A DNA stretch of 64,000 nucleotides from Pseudomonadota bacterium (GTDB taxonomy: Bacteria; Pseudomonadota; Gammaproteobacteria; Steroidobacterales; Steroidobacteraceae): positions 186,001-250,000 of the forward strand of contig JAFEDT010000004.1 in assembly GCA_018241445.1 (NCBI GenBank). Direction: 5' to 3'. A program made the translations under genes and the position numbers. Each line of letters opens with the position of its first letter. Positions within the stretch are counted from its first letter, which is position 1. Below, piece after piece: positions 45,843 to 54,198 of the stretch. Below the pieces are notes generated by a model. The model worked only from the letters and a program-made list of their open reading frames with translations, had not been told where the DNA came from and ran no database searches.

Positions 45843-46397
45843 TCACTGCGCGGGGTGCGCCTCGCGCCACTTCTTCACCGCCGCCATGGTGTTGCCTACG
45901 TGCTGGTCGGGATTCATGGCAGTGTAGGAATAGAGGATTTCACCGCCCGGTGCGATCACGTAGGAGGTGCGATCGGCATAGGCCGGGTGCGCCATCAGCA
46001 CCGCGTCGTACTCCTTCATGATCTTGCCGTCCGCGTCCGATGCGACCGCAAACTTGTTGCGGCACTCGCTCACGGAAAAGCGGTTGAGTTTCTCGATCGG
46101 ATCGTGGGAAACGCCGATCACCGTGGCACCGAGCGCCGCGAACTTCGCCGTCGCTTCGGCGAACTCGTGGGCCTCGATCGTGCAGCCCGTAGTGAACGCC
46201 GCCGGATAGAAGTACAGCACCACCGGGCCCTTGTGCAGCGCGTCTGCCAGTGAGAACTGGAACGGCTTGCCGGCGAGCGTCGCTTGCGTGGTGAAATCCG
46301 GAGCATGCGCCCCGTCCGGAAGGGCAGCCTCCACCGGCAACGCCAGCGTCGCTGCCAGCGCAGCCGCGAGCACGACCGCTTTCATCTGCATTCCCAT
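45843..46397 (-). CDS. Exported peroxiredoxin (AhpC/TSA, PrxQ-like)
   Basis: A 184-residue thiol peroxidase starting at ATG 46397 after an AGGAG site. It has a signal peptide (MKAVVLAAALAATLALPVEA), then FYPAAFTTGCTIEAHEF with the peroxidatic Cys and a second Cys in SVSECRNKFAVASD that could resolve it. Conserved GVSHDPIEKLNRF and SYVIAPGGEI follow. It should reduce peroxides in the periplasm, with an unknown thiol reductant. Convergent with lhr. Confidence 0.88.
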   Translation of the reverse strand: MGMQMKAVVLAAALAATLALPVEAALPDGAHAPDFTTQATLAGKPFQFSLADALHKGPVVLYFYPAAFTTGCTIEAHEFAEATAKFAALGATVIGVSHDPIEKLNRFSVSECRNKFAVASDADGKIMKEYDAVLMAHPAYADRTSYVIAPGGEILYSYTAMNPDQHVGNTMAAVKKWREAHPAQ

Positions 46398-46431
46398 GAT
46401 CGTCTCCTGCGTTGATTGCTGAATAACCCCA

Positions 46432-47682
46432 TCATCTGCCACCGGAAGCTCCGGCGCCAGCGGCCGCAGGCGGCCCGTAGCCCACCTGTTCGACGTAGCC
46501 GCGGCCGGCGGCGGGCCGGCCCGCGCGCGAGCCCCCCACGTCCACGGCTCCCTCCCAGTAGCGCGGTACCGAGGTAAGTTCCTGGTCGGGCAGCACCGGG
46601 TTCACTGCCAGGTCCAGATCCAGTGAAGCCACCTGCACTCGCCAGCGTGACGGGTAGGTGCCGCCCCGCGGGCTATGCCACCGATCCAGCACCTGCAGAT
46701 TCACTTCGTCGTGGGTGAGCGTCCGGGGCCGGCCCTGCGGATCGACCCATGTTCCGGCACTGCGCGGATCGCGGCTGCCATCGCGGTTGCGCAGCGCATA
46801 AAACATGAGGGTGGAACCGTCGGTGAGCTGCAATGCGAACCAGTCCCAGCCGGCCTGGCCGGGGCCCAGACCGCCACTGCCCCACTCCCGGTCGAACCAG
46901 GCCAGCCCGTGCACGGCCAGCGGGATTCCGTCGCGCAGCAGCCGGCCCGTGACCGCCAGACGGGGGATGGAATAGTAGTAGCTGGCGGAACCGGGCTGCG
47001 AGGACTTGCGGCTCAGGCCCCGCTCACCGTTGAGCACTGGCGCACCCAGGGGCTGCAACGCCAGTTGCAGTCCGTAGCCTGGCTGCGAAGCCGCGAGCGT
47101 CCAGGGGGCGGTCGTCGCTGACACTTTCCAGTTTCCCAGCCACACGGCGAAGGGCTCGGCCCGGGCGCCCGCCAGATCGAGGGCAGCACGCGCGAACTTC
47201 TGTTGGAAAACGAAACGGTGCCTCGCGGCATCGGTGATCGCGAAGTGCGCCATGTAAATCTCGCGTGTGCGCCAGGGCGAGCGTGTCGCAGCGTCGCCGG
47301 CGTCGCCAGTGGCTCGCGCACTGTCAGCCGCGTGAGATGCGGCCTGCGGCGCAGCCGGCACGGCGTCGCGCGGCCGCGGCGGCGGCGGCGGCGTCAGTGC
47401 GAAGCGGAAGAATGTCAGCTCGAAACCAAAGCGCTCGCCGCGATCGGAGTCCAGATTGCCGGTGAAGTACCACCATTCATGGCGGAATTGCGGGTGCGGC
47501 CCATGATCCGCCGGGAATGAGAATGCGCGCGGCGCCTGTGCCTGCTGGAAACCTGCCGCCACCGTGCCCGGCGCAAGAACACCAAGGTCGGCGGGCGCAG
47601 CTGCGCCCGGGCGCGGCACAGCCGGCGCCAGCGCGCACAGGCACGCCAGCAACCCCGCCAACGAGGGCAGCCGGCGCGACAA
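46432..47682 (-). CDS. AttH/CrtC-like lipocalin-fold protein
   Basis: A 416-residue exported protein starting at TTG directly after the permease stop (ribosome site GAGGAG four bases before). The hallmark FPADHGPHPQFRHEWWYFTGNL begins near residue 56; later motifs are GLAWFDREWGS and WDWFALQLTDGSTLMFYALRN. The family combines AttH and carotenoid 1,2-hydratase-like two-lipocalin folds. With the adjacent FtsX-type permease and ATPase it matches AttEFGH-type export modules. An Ala/Thr-rich insert of ~40 residues follows the first strand. Confidence 0.88.
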   Translation of the reverse strand: MSRRLPSLAGLLACLCALAPAVPRPGAAAPADLGVLAPGTVAAGFQQAQAPRAFSFPADHGPHPQFRHEWWYFTGNLDSDRGERFGFELTFFRFALTPPPPPRPRDAVPAAPQAASHAADSARATGDAGDAATRSPWRTREIYMAHFAITDAARHRFVFQQKFARAALDLAGARAEPFAVWLGNWKVSATTAPWTLAASQPGYGLQLALQPLGAPVLNGERGLSRKSSQPGSASYYYSIPRLAVTGRLLRDGIPLAVHGLAWFDREWGSGGLGPGQAGWDWFALQLTDGSTLMFYALRNRDGSRDPRSAGTWVDPQGRPRTLTHDEVNLQVLDRWHSPRGGTYPSRWRVQVASLDLDLAVNPVLPDQELTSVPRYWEGAVDVGGSRAGRPAAGRGYVEQVGYGPPAAAGAGASGGR

Positions 47683-50214
47683 TTACTCCTCCCTCAAACC
47701 GGCGGCGAGCGGTGCGCGCGCGCTGCGCCACGCCGGGTAGAGCGCGGCGATGACACCGGCCACGAGCGCCAGGCAGGCCGCATCGCTGAACTCCCGCACC
47801 CCCAGATGCATGTCGATCCGCCAGCCAAAGGCGCGCCGGTTGATCACCTCAGTCAGCACCAGGGCAGTGATCAGGCCCGCCGGAATGGCGGCGAGCAGCG
47901 CCGCACCCGCCATGAACACCGTCTGCGCGAGCACCAGTCCCGCAGTGGCGCGCGGCGTCAGACCCAGAGTGCGCAGCAGGGCGAGCTCGCGCGCACGTTC
48001 CAGCTGCCAGGCCAGCAGTGCGCTGACCAGGCCCAGTGCCGCCACCGCCGCCGCGAGCCAGTACAGTACCCGTGTCACCACGAAGGTGCGGTCGAAAATC
48101 GCCAGCGACAGGGTGCGGATCGCGGCGTTGGATCGGATCAGCAGCGCCTGACGCCCCTGCGCGGCGGCGTGCAGCGCCCCGATCACCCGCTCGGCATCGG
48201 TCCCGGCGTGCAAGTACAGACCCAGGCCACTGACATCCGGATCGTTCCACCACCGCCGGTACTGCGCCAGGTCGATCAGCAGTTCGCCACGCTCATTGCC
48301 GTACTCACGATAGACACCCGCCACCTCGAAGGCGCGCGGCCCCGCGGCGGTCCGCAGTCCCAGCCGGCCGTGCAGCTGCAATCCCAGGCGCCAGGCCAGC
48401 GGTTCGGACACCAGGATGGCGCCCCGATCGAACGCCTGCCAGGCCTCACGGGGCAGTCCCGCGGTGAGCCGGAAGCCGGCGCGGCTCTGCGGCAACAGCG
48501 CGACCGCATTGACATCGACCGGACCGCCGCGCGAGGTGACGCTGACACGCCGCCCCTCGGTGTGCGCGACGATCCCGGGCACGGCGAGCAGCGCGCCCAG
48601 GACCTGCGGATCCAGGCGGCGCTGTACGCCGGCCGTCGGCCCCGGCGCACTGACATAGATGTCCGCGCGCAGCGTCTGCACCAGCCACTCCCGCAGCGAC
48701 TCGCGAAAACTCGACACCATGATGGCGGTACCGACCATGGCCGCGAGCGCCATGCCGAGCGCGGCTACAGCGACCCCGGTGCGGCTCAGGGAGCCCGCGA
48801 CACCTTGCAGCGCAAAGCGCGGCAGCGCGCTGCGCCGTGCGAACCCGCGCGCCGCCAGCTGCGCCAGCGTGCGCAGCGCCGCTGGAGTGGCGGCCGCCAC
48901 TGCCACCAGCAGCAAGAACAGCGCCGCGAATCCGCCCACCAGGCTGTGCCCTGACGCCACCGCCATGATCGCGGCCGCCGCGGCGCACGACAGGCTGATC
49001 CACACCAACCCCCGCGCGACACCCAGGGCGCGGCGCTCCAGCACCGAACGCGCCAGCACGAGGCGCGGCGGATCACGCGCCACCTCCAGCGCAGGCAACA
49101 GCGTCGCCAGCAGGGCCACGCCCACGCCACTGGCTGCCGCCAGCAGTACGGTAACGACCGGCAAGGCAACCTGGTTCACAGCCACGGAAAAATACAGGTC
49201 ATTGATCGTGCGGGACACCAGCCGCACCAGCGTGCGCGACAGCACCGCGCCAGTCGCTACACCGCAAGCCGCACCGACGGCCCCCAGCAGCGCGGCTTCC
49301 AGCAGCAGACTCGAGAGCACCTGGGTACGCGTGGCGCCGAGCGAACGCAACACACCCAGCAGCGCACGCCGCTGCACGATGGCAAAGCTGACGGCGCTGT
49401 AGATCAGCAACGCACCGACCAGCAGCGCCAGCAGGCTCATGGCGCGCAGGTTGGTTGTGAATGCGTCCGTCATGGCGAAGGTCTCGGCCGCGGCGGCACG
49501 CGTGGCGCTCAGCGTGGCATCCGGCGGCAGCAGGACACGCAGCGAGCGCAGCGCGGTCTCACCGCCCGCGCCGGCGGGGATATGCACCGCGATGCCCGAC
49601 AGCCTCCCGACCATACCCAGCCACTCCTGGGCCTGGGCGATATCGGTGAGCAGCAGGTCGTCGGCGCCACCCGCGCTGCCGATACCGATCAGCACGGCGC
49701 GCCGCCTCACGCCGTCGATCGAGATATCGAACCCCATCCCGGTGGTGAGTCCCAGCGAGCGTGCCGTGGCCGCACTCGTCATCACCGCGCCCTCCTGCGT
49801 AAACCAGCGCACCGCCAGGGCCGGATCGCTCACGCCCGCGACACCCTCGCCCGCAGTGGCGCCCCCGCCCAGCTCCCGCTGTGCGAAAGGGTCGATCCCC
49901 AGCAGGCGCAGCACCCGACCCTGTACCGTCACGTAACCGGTCACCTGCGGCGCGAGCGCGATGCCCGGCGGCAGGCGGTGGCGCAGAGTGAGGTATAGCG
50001 CCCCGTCGAGACCGCGCGGGCCGCCTTCAACCTGGTGAGTCGCGGGCCCGGTGATCGCCGCGACCGACAACCCGAAGGCGCGCCGGGCGCTTGCGGCCGC
50101 GATATCGACCGCGACAATGCCGGCGACGCCCACCGTAAGGCCGACCAGCGCCAGAGACAGTTGTGCCGGATGGCGCAGCAGATGACGCCATAGCGCCCGG
50201 TGCAACAGTTTCAC
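47683..50214 (-). CDS. FtsX/LolE-type ABC transporter permease
   Basis: An 843-residue permease starting at GTG overlapping the ATPase stop (GTGA). It has an N-terminal span (LSLALVGLTVGVAGIVAVDIA), a ~200-residue periplasmic domain, three spans (LLALLVGALLIYSAVSFAIV onward), a further span block, a second periplasmic domain, and a final set of three spans (GLVSALLAWQLERARELALL region). This two-half architecture is that of large MacB/AttF-like FtsX permeases exporting lipids or lipoproteins. The substrate is unknown; the downstream lipocalin-like protein is a candidate partner. Confidence 0.9.
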   Translation of the reverse strand: MKLLHRALWRHLLRHPAQLSLALVGLTVGVAGIVAVDIAAASARRAFGLSVAAITGPATHQVEGGPRGLDGALYLTLRHRLPPGIALAPQVTGYVTVQGRVLRLLGIDPFAQRELGGGATAGEGVAGVSDPALAVRWFTQEGAVMTSAATARSLGLTTGMGFDISIDGVRRRAVLIGIGSAGGADDLLLTDIAQAQEWLGMVGRLSGIAVHIPAGAGGETALRSLRVLLPPDATLSATRAAAAETFAMTDAFTTNLRAMSLLALLVGALLIYSAVSFAIVQRRALLGVLRSLGATRTQVLSSLLLEAALLGAVGAACGVATGAVLSRTLVRLVSRTINDLYFSVAVNQVALPVVTVLLAAASGVGVALLATLLPALEVARDPPRLVLARSVLERRALGVARGLVWISLSCAAAAAIMAVASGHSLVGGFAALFLLLVAVAAATPAALRTLAQLAARGFARRSALPRFALQGVAGSLSRTGVAVAALGMALAAMVGTAIMVSSFRESLREWLVQTLRADIYVSAPGPTAGVQRRLDPQVLGALLAVPGIVAHTEGRRVSVTSRGGPVDVNAVALLPQSRAGFRLTAGLPREAWQAFDRGAILVSEPLAWRLGLQLHGRLGLRTAAGPRAFEVAGVYREYGNERGELLIDLAQYRRWWNDPDVSGLGLYLHAGTDAERVIGALHAAAQGRQALLIRSNAAIRTLSLAIFDRTFVVTRVLYWLAAAVAALGLVSALLAWQLERARELALLRTLGLTPRATAGLVLAQTVFMAGAALLAAIPAGLITALVLTEVINRRAFGWRIDMHLGVREFSDAACLALVAGVIAALYPAWRSARAPLAAGLREE

Positions 50215-50891
50215 GGCGACTGTGCGACTTCCCACAGCCGCCCGTCGCGCAGTTCCAGCACCCGGTCCAGCCGCCACGCGAGCTGTGCATCGTGCGTGAC
50301 CACCAGCAGCATCGCCCCGCCTGAGCGGGCCAGCGACAGCAGCAGGGGCAACACCAGGGCCGCGCTCTCCTGGTCCAGGTTGCCGGTGGGCTCGTCCGCC
50401 AACAACAGTGTGGGCCGGTGGACCAGCGCGCGCGCGATCGCCACGCGCTGCTGCTCGCCGCCGGAGAGCTGGTCCACGGCGCTGCCTGCACGATCGCGCA
50501 GACCGACATCAGCAAGGGCCGCCAGGCCGCGGCGGCGCGCCTCGGCATTGCCCACGCCATTCAGCTCCAGCACCAGCCGCACGTTCTCCAGCACATCCAG
50601 GGTCGGGACCAGGTTGAAGAACTGGTACACGAAGCCGACATGCGCGCGCCGCCACAGGGTCAGCGCGGGTTCCGCCAGCGCCGTGATGTTGCGCCCGTCG
50701 ACTTCGACCACCCCTGCGTCGGCGCGCTCGATACCACTGACGATGTTCAGCAGGGTGGATTTGCCCGAGCCGCTGCGCCCGGTGATGGCGACCGCCTGCC
50801 CGGCCGGCACAGTCGCGTCCGCGCCGCGCAGCACGCTGTGCAACCGCGGCCCCTCGCGAAAATCACGTGACAGTTGTCGGATCACCAGCAC
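50211..50891 (-). CDS. ABC transporter ATPase, LolD-like
   Basis: A 226-residue ATPase with Walker A GRSGSGKST, the Q-loop in FVYQFFNLVPTLDVLENV, signature LSGGEQQRVAIARALV, Walker B LLLADEPTGNLD and switch His in VVTHDAQL. This is the MacB/LolD/FtsE branch, which works with FtsX-type permeases. Its stop overlaps the permease start. It starts at GTG 50891; an in-frame GTG at 50885 is an alternative. A 47-base gap separates it from the divergent FKBP gene. Confidence 0.95.
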   Translation of the reverse strand: MLVIRQLSRDFREGPRLHSVLRGADATVPAGQAVAITGRSGSGKSTLLNIVSGIERADAGVVEVDGRNITALAEPALTLWRRAHVGFVYQFFNLVPTLDVLENVRLVLELNGVGNAEARRRGLAALADVGLRDRAGSAVDQLSGGEQQRVAIARALVHRPTLLLADEPTGNLDQESAALVLPLLLSLARSGGAMLLVVTHDAQLAWRLDRVLELRDGRLWEVAQSP

Positions 50892-50938
50892 GGCCGTACT
50901 GTAACCATCCCTTGCCCGTTAATTGAACAGAGGATAAC

Positions 50939-51790
50939 TTGATCACATACCGTACCGCCGCGACGGCCCTGGCCGGCACGCTCCTGCTGGCCGCCGGCAC
51001 CGCTTCGGCCCAACAGGCCGCGGACAGCTCCCATCCCGCTGCCACAGCGCCCGCAGGCACGCCCGCGGCCGCAGCTGCCCCTCGCAAAAGGGCGGCGGCG
51101 CCCGGCAGCGATTCCGCCGCGGCCGGCCAAAGAAGCGCCACCAGTTACAGCCTGGGTGTCTCCATGGGTTCACAGCTGCGTGCCAACGCGGTGTCTGCGG
51201 AAGCCGTCAGCGCCGCGCGACTGGCCCAGGGGGTGCACGACGCGCTCGCCGGCAAGGTGCAGATGGGCCCCGCCGACCAGCAGAATATCGACACCCTTCT
51301 GCGCACCAGCCGGGAGTCCACCGGCGAGGCCAATCACAAGGCTGCCGCGCACTTCCTGGCCGAGAACGGCAAGCGCCCGGGCATCATCACGACTGCGAGT
51401 GGCCTGCAGTACAAGGTGTTGAGCGACGGCCACGGCGATTCCCCGAAAAGCAGCGACGAGGTCACCGTCAACTACCGCGGTACGCTGCTCGACGGCACGG
51501 AGTTCGACAGCAGCTACAAGCGCGGCGAGCCCGCCACCTTCCAGGTAGATCGCGTGATCCCGGGCTGGACCGAGGCCCTGGGCCTCATGAAGCCCGGTGC
51601 GAAATGGCAGCTGTTCATTCCGCCGCACCTGGCCTATGACATGCGGACCCGTCCGCCGATTCCACCCGGATCACTGCTGATCTTCGACGTGGAGCTGCTG
51701 AGCATCAAGCCGGCGCCCGGTCCGGCCACGCCGCCGGCCGCACCGCCGGCGCCGGGCAGCCCGCCCGCCGTGACGCCGAAGAACAAGTAA
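50939..51790 (+). CDS. Exported FKBP-type peptidyl-prolyl isomerase (Mip/FkpA-like)
   Basis: A 283-residue protein starting at TTG after an AGAGGAT ribosome site. It has a signal peptide, an Ala/Pro linker, a Mip-type dimerisation segment (TSYSLGVSMGSQLRAN), and a C-terminal FKBP domain (ITTASGLQYKVLSDGHGDSP, VTVNYRGTLLDGTEFDSSY, PGWTEALGLMKPGAKWQLFIPP, GSLLIFDVELL). It folds or assists periplasmic and outer-membrane proteins. The C-terminal tail is Pro/Ala-rich. Confidence 0.92.
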   Translation: MITYRTAATALAGTLLLAAGTASAQQAADSSHPAATAPAGTPAAAAAPRKRAAAPGSDSAAAGQRSATSYSLGVSMGSQLRANAVSAEAVSAARLAQGVHDALAGKVQMGPADQQNIDTLLRTSRESTGEANHKAAAHFLAENGKRPGIITTASGLQYKVLSDGHGDSPKSSDEVTVNYRGTLLDGTEFDSSYKRGEPATFQVDRVIPGWTEALGLMKPGAKWQLFIPPHLAYDMRTRPPIPPGSLLIFDVELLSIKPAPGPATPPAAPPAPGSPPAVTPKNK

Positions 51791-51904
51791 GCCGGTCGGC
51801 CGTTGCCGGCCATTGCCGGCATGCGGCGGCCGGCACAGTGCGGGCCAGGGATTGGCCCCGAGCCATTGGCGCGGGACGGCCGGGGTGAATATGACCTCCC
51901 GCGA

Positions 51905-51928
51905 ATGTGTGTAATCGTATACACACAT
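51905..51928. repeat. 9+6+9 palindrome, copy 2 (intergenic)
   Basis: ATGTGTGTA and TACACACAT form a perfect inverted repeat with a 6-base spacer (ATCGTA). The architecture and core match the copy at 12155-12178. It lies in the 154-base convergent gap between the FKBP and HIT genes, so it is not in an obvious promoter. The rest of the gap holds GC-rich stem-like sequence (TTGCCGGC repeats near 51810) but no U-run. Confidence 0.7.
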
Positions 51929-51944
51929 CCGTCACAAGCACTAA

Positions 51945-52454
51945 CTAACCGGCGGCGTTGGCGCCGGGATCGAAGCGCATCGGCTTGGTGACGCCGAGGC
52001 GTGTCAGCTCGCGCAACAGCGCCTGCGCCAGCTCGGTCTCGCGCGTGCGGTCGAAGCGTGGTGCGGCCTGCCAGTCGTAGGCCCAGGGCTGTGCGGTGCG
52101 CAGCGCCGCAGGTTCATCCAGGTAGCGCGGAATGACATGCGCGTGCAGCGCCGGCTCCTGGTTGCCGAATATTGCGTAGTTGATGCGCGCCGCGCCGGTG
52201 ACCTTCAGCAGCGCATCCCCGAGGCGCGTCATGTCGGAAAGGAACGCGGCGCGCTCGCGCGCGCCCAGGGCGTTCAGGGTCGGCGCCACCGGGTCGGGCA
52301 GCAGCAGTGCGTAGCCGCGCACGAACTGGCGATCGCCGAACACCGCCCAGCCGGAGAACAGCCGTGCGATGACCGTCGGGTCGCGCCCCTCGCGGGCGTC
52401 GTTGACCCGGGTGTGTATCGCGGTCAGCGGCTCGACGGCAGTGTCGTTCTTCAT
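51945..52454 (-). CDS. HIT-like domain protein
   Basis: A 169-residue protein with a histidine-triad-type motif EPALHAHVIPRYLDEP. The preceding FVRGYALLLPDP and ARINYAIFGNQ segments are typical of HIT nucleotide hydrolases/transferases. The start overlaps the upstream decarboxylase stop as ATGA, so they are translationally coupled. Substrate unknown; the final His of the classical triad is replaced by Pro-Arg, so full activity is uncertain. Confidence 0.8.
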   Translation of the reverse strand: MKNDTAVEPLTAIHTRVNDAREGRDPTVIARLFSGWAVFGDRQFVRGYALLLPDPVAPTLNALGARERAAFLSDMTRLGDALLKVTGAARINYAIFGNQEPALHAHVIPRYLDEPAALRTAQPWAYDWQAAPRFDRTRETELAQALLRELTRLGVTKPMRFDPGANAAG

Positions 52455-53674
52455 GGCAACCTCGGCGGGCGCGGCGCCGCAGGCCACGGCGTCACACTGC
52501 CAGTATCGCGCGGATGTGCATTCACCGTCACCACCGTGGCCCGGGGGATGAAGTTGAAATTGGTGGCGCAGGCGGAGGTGTAGGCGCCCATGGCGTGGCC
52601 GACGACCAGGTCCCCGTTGTTCAGCCGCGGCAGCTCGATGCCCTCGGCGATGACGTCGAAGCTGTCGCAGGTGGGCCCGGCGAGCACCGAGGGGAAGCGG
52701 CGCGTGCCGGGCCGCAGGGATTCGATGCGGTAGCGCACGTGATCGAACATCTGGCCGCTGTAGCTGCCGTACAGGCCGTCGTCCAGGTAGTACCAGCGGC
52801 TGCCCTCGCGCTGCGCCTGGCCGACGACCTGGGCGACGGCGATCGCGGCGGGACCGCAGACATAACGACCGGGCTCGGCGATCACCTGCACGCCCCGCGG
52901 CAACTGCGCCAGCGCGCGGCGCAGTGGCGCACAGAAGCGGCCGATCGGCGGGACCGGCTGCAGGTAGTCGATGGGAAAGCCACCACCGATATCCAGCATG
53001 TCGAAGCGCCCCAGCTGCGCACGCCGCGCCGCGGCCATCAGGCGCGCGCACTCCTGCACCGCTTCGACGTGGCGGGTGGCATCTGCGGCCTGCGAGCCGG
53101 CATGGAACGACAGACCGCGTACCTCGACGCCCAGCCGCTGCGCCAGGCGCGCCAGATCCGGCACGTCCGCGGGCTCGCAGCCGAACTTGCGCGACAGGTC
53201 CACCACCGCGGTCGCTGAACGGAACGCGACCCGCAACAACAGCCGCGCGCGGCCGGCAAAGTCTGCGAACTTGAGGATCTCGTCCGGGTTGTCGGCCACG
53301 AAGGTACGCACCCCGAAGAGCAGTGCATTCTCGATGTCTACGGGGCGCTTGATGGGATGGGTGTGGATACAGCGTGCCGGGGGTGCGCCCAGACGACGCG
53401 CCAGCTGCACCTCGCCGGTGCTCGCCAGATCCAGTCCGCCGCCTTCCTGCAGGATGGTCGCAACCAGCGCCGGGTGCGGCAGGGGCTTCAGCGCGTAGTG
53501 CAGCGCCACTCCCGGCAGTGCGCGCGCCAGCCGGCGCCACTGGCTACGCACCCGCTGGCAGTCCAGGATCAGCAGCGGGGAGCCGAAGCGCCCCACCAGC
53601 CGGCGGATGTGCTCGGGCTGGAAGGGATCGATGAAACGCGCTTGGGATGGCAACGGCTTGCGACTGCTCAACAC
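52451..53674 (-). CDS. Type III PLP decarboxylase (ornithine/diaminopimelate type)
   Basis: A 407-residue alanine-racemase-fold decarboxylase. The PLP Lys is in LHYALKPLPHPALV (near residue 62); His/phosphate contacts are in LSFHAGSQ and LDIGGGFPIDY; the catalytic Cys/Asp motif is LAGPTCDSFDVIAEG, followed by NNGDLVVGHAMGAY. This is the eukaryote/bacterial ODC-DAPDC branch. It most likely makes putrescine from ornithine; lysine or carboxynorspermidine activity cannot be excluded. It overlaps the HIT gene downstream. Confidence 0.88.
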   Translation of the reverse strand: MLSSRKPLPSQARFIDPFQPEHIRRLVGRFGSPLLILDCQRVRSQWRRLARALPGVALHYALKPLPHPALVATILQEGGGLDLASTGEVQLARRLGAPPARCIHTHPIKRPVDIENALLFGVRTFVADNPDEILKFADFAGRARLLLRVAFRSATAVVDLSRKFGCEPADVPDLARLAQRLGVEVRGLSFHAGSQAADATRHVEAVQECARLMAAARRAQLGRFDMLDIGGGFPIDYLQPVPPIGRFCAPLRRALAQLPRGVQVIAEPGRYVCGPAAIAVAQVVGQAQREGSRWYYLDDGLYGSYSGQMFDHVRYRIESLRPGTRRFPSVLAGPTCDSFDVIAEGIELPRLNNGDLVVGHAMGAYTSACATNFNFIPRATVVTVNAHPRDTGSVTPWPAAPRPPRLP

Positions 53675-53769
53675 TCAGGGTGTGCGCAGGCGACGCACGG
53701 CCTCTTCATCGCATAGAGAGAACCCGCCAGTCAACGCATTTTGTAAGAGTGATGTCCGTGCGCCCCGCT

Positions 53770-54198
53770 TCAACGCGGCCAGAACACCAATGCCCAGACG
53801 CAACCGAGCAGCAGCAACGCAATAAATACCGCCGCACTTCCCAGGTCCTTGGCGCGGCGCGACAGACTGTGACGATCCAGTGAAATGCGATCGATGGCGG
53901 CCTCGACACTGGAATTGAGCAGCTCCACGATCAGCACCAGCAACGTACTGCCGATGAGCGCGGCGCGTTCGATCCGCGAAACGTGGGCCAGGCACGCGAC
54001 GGGAACCAGCGCGACCGTCAGGATGATTTCCTGGCGGAAGGCGCTTTCGCCGCGCCAGGCGTCAGCCAGGCCGGCCAGAGAATTGCAAAAAGCCTGCACG
54101 ATGCGCCGCAAACCCGTCTTGCCCTTGAAGGGACTGACGGCCGGAGCGGCTGCGGCAGATTCGGAGCTGCGGGCGCGGCTCGTGCGAGCTTGGGTCAT
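53770..54198 (-). CDS. dgkA: Diacylglycerol kinase (DgkA type)
   Basis: A 142-residue inner-membrane kinase. After a cytosolic N-terminal tail the family core reads RRIVQAFCNSLAGLADAWRGESAFRQEIIL, followed by three spans and the signature VELLNSSVEAAIDRI with SRRAKDLGSAAVF. It recycles diacylglycerol to phosphatidic acid. The ATG at 54198 overlaps the glycosyltransferase stop (ATGA). About 20 residues longer than E. coli DgkA at the N-terminus. Confidence 0.93.
   Translation of the reverse strand: MTQARTSRARSSESAAAAPAVSPFKGKTGLRRIVQAFCNSLAGLADAWRGESAFRQEIILTVALVPVACLAHVSRIERAALIGSTLLVLIVELLNSSVEAAIDRISLDRHSLSRRAKDLGSAAVFIALLLLGCVWALVFWPR

Noticed and set aside
51791..51850. GC-rich stem after the FKBP gene as a rho-independent terminator
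   Set aside because: Several TTGCCGGC-type repeats could pair but no U-run follows, so I cannot call it a terminator.
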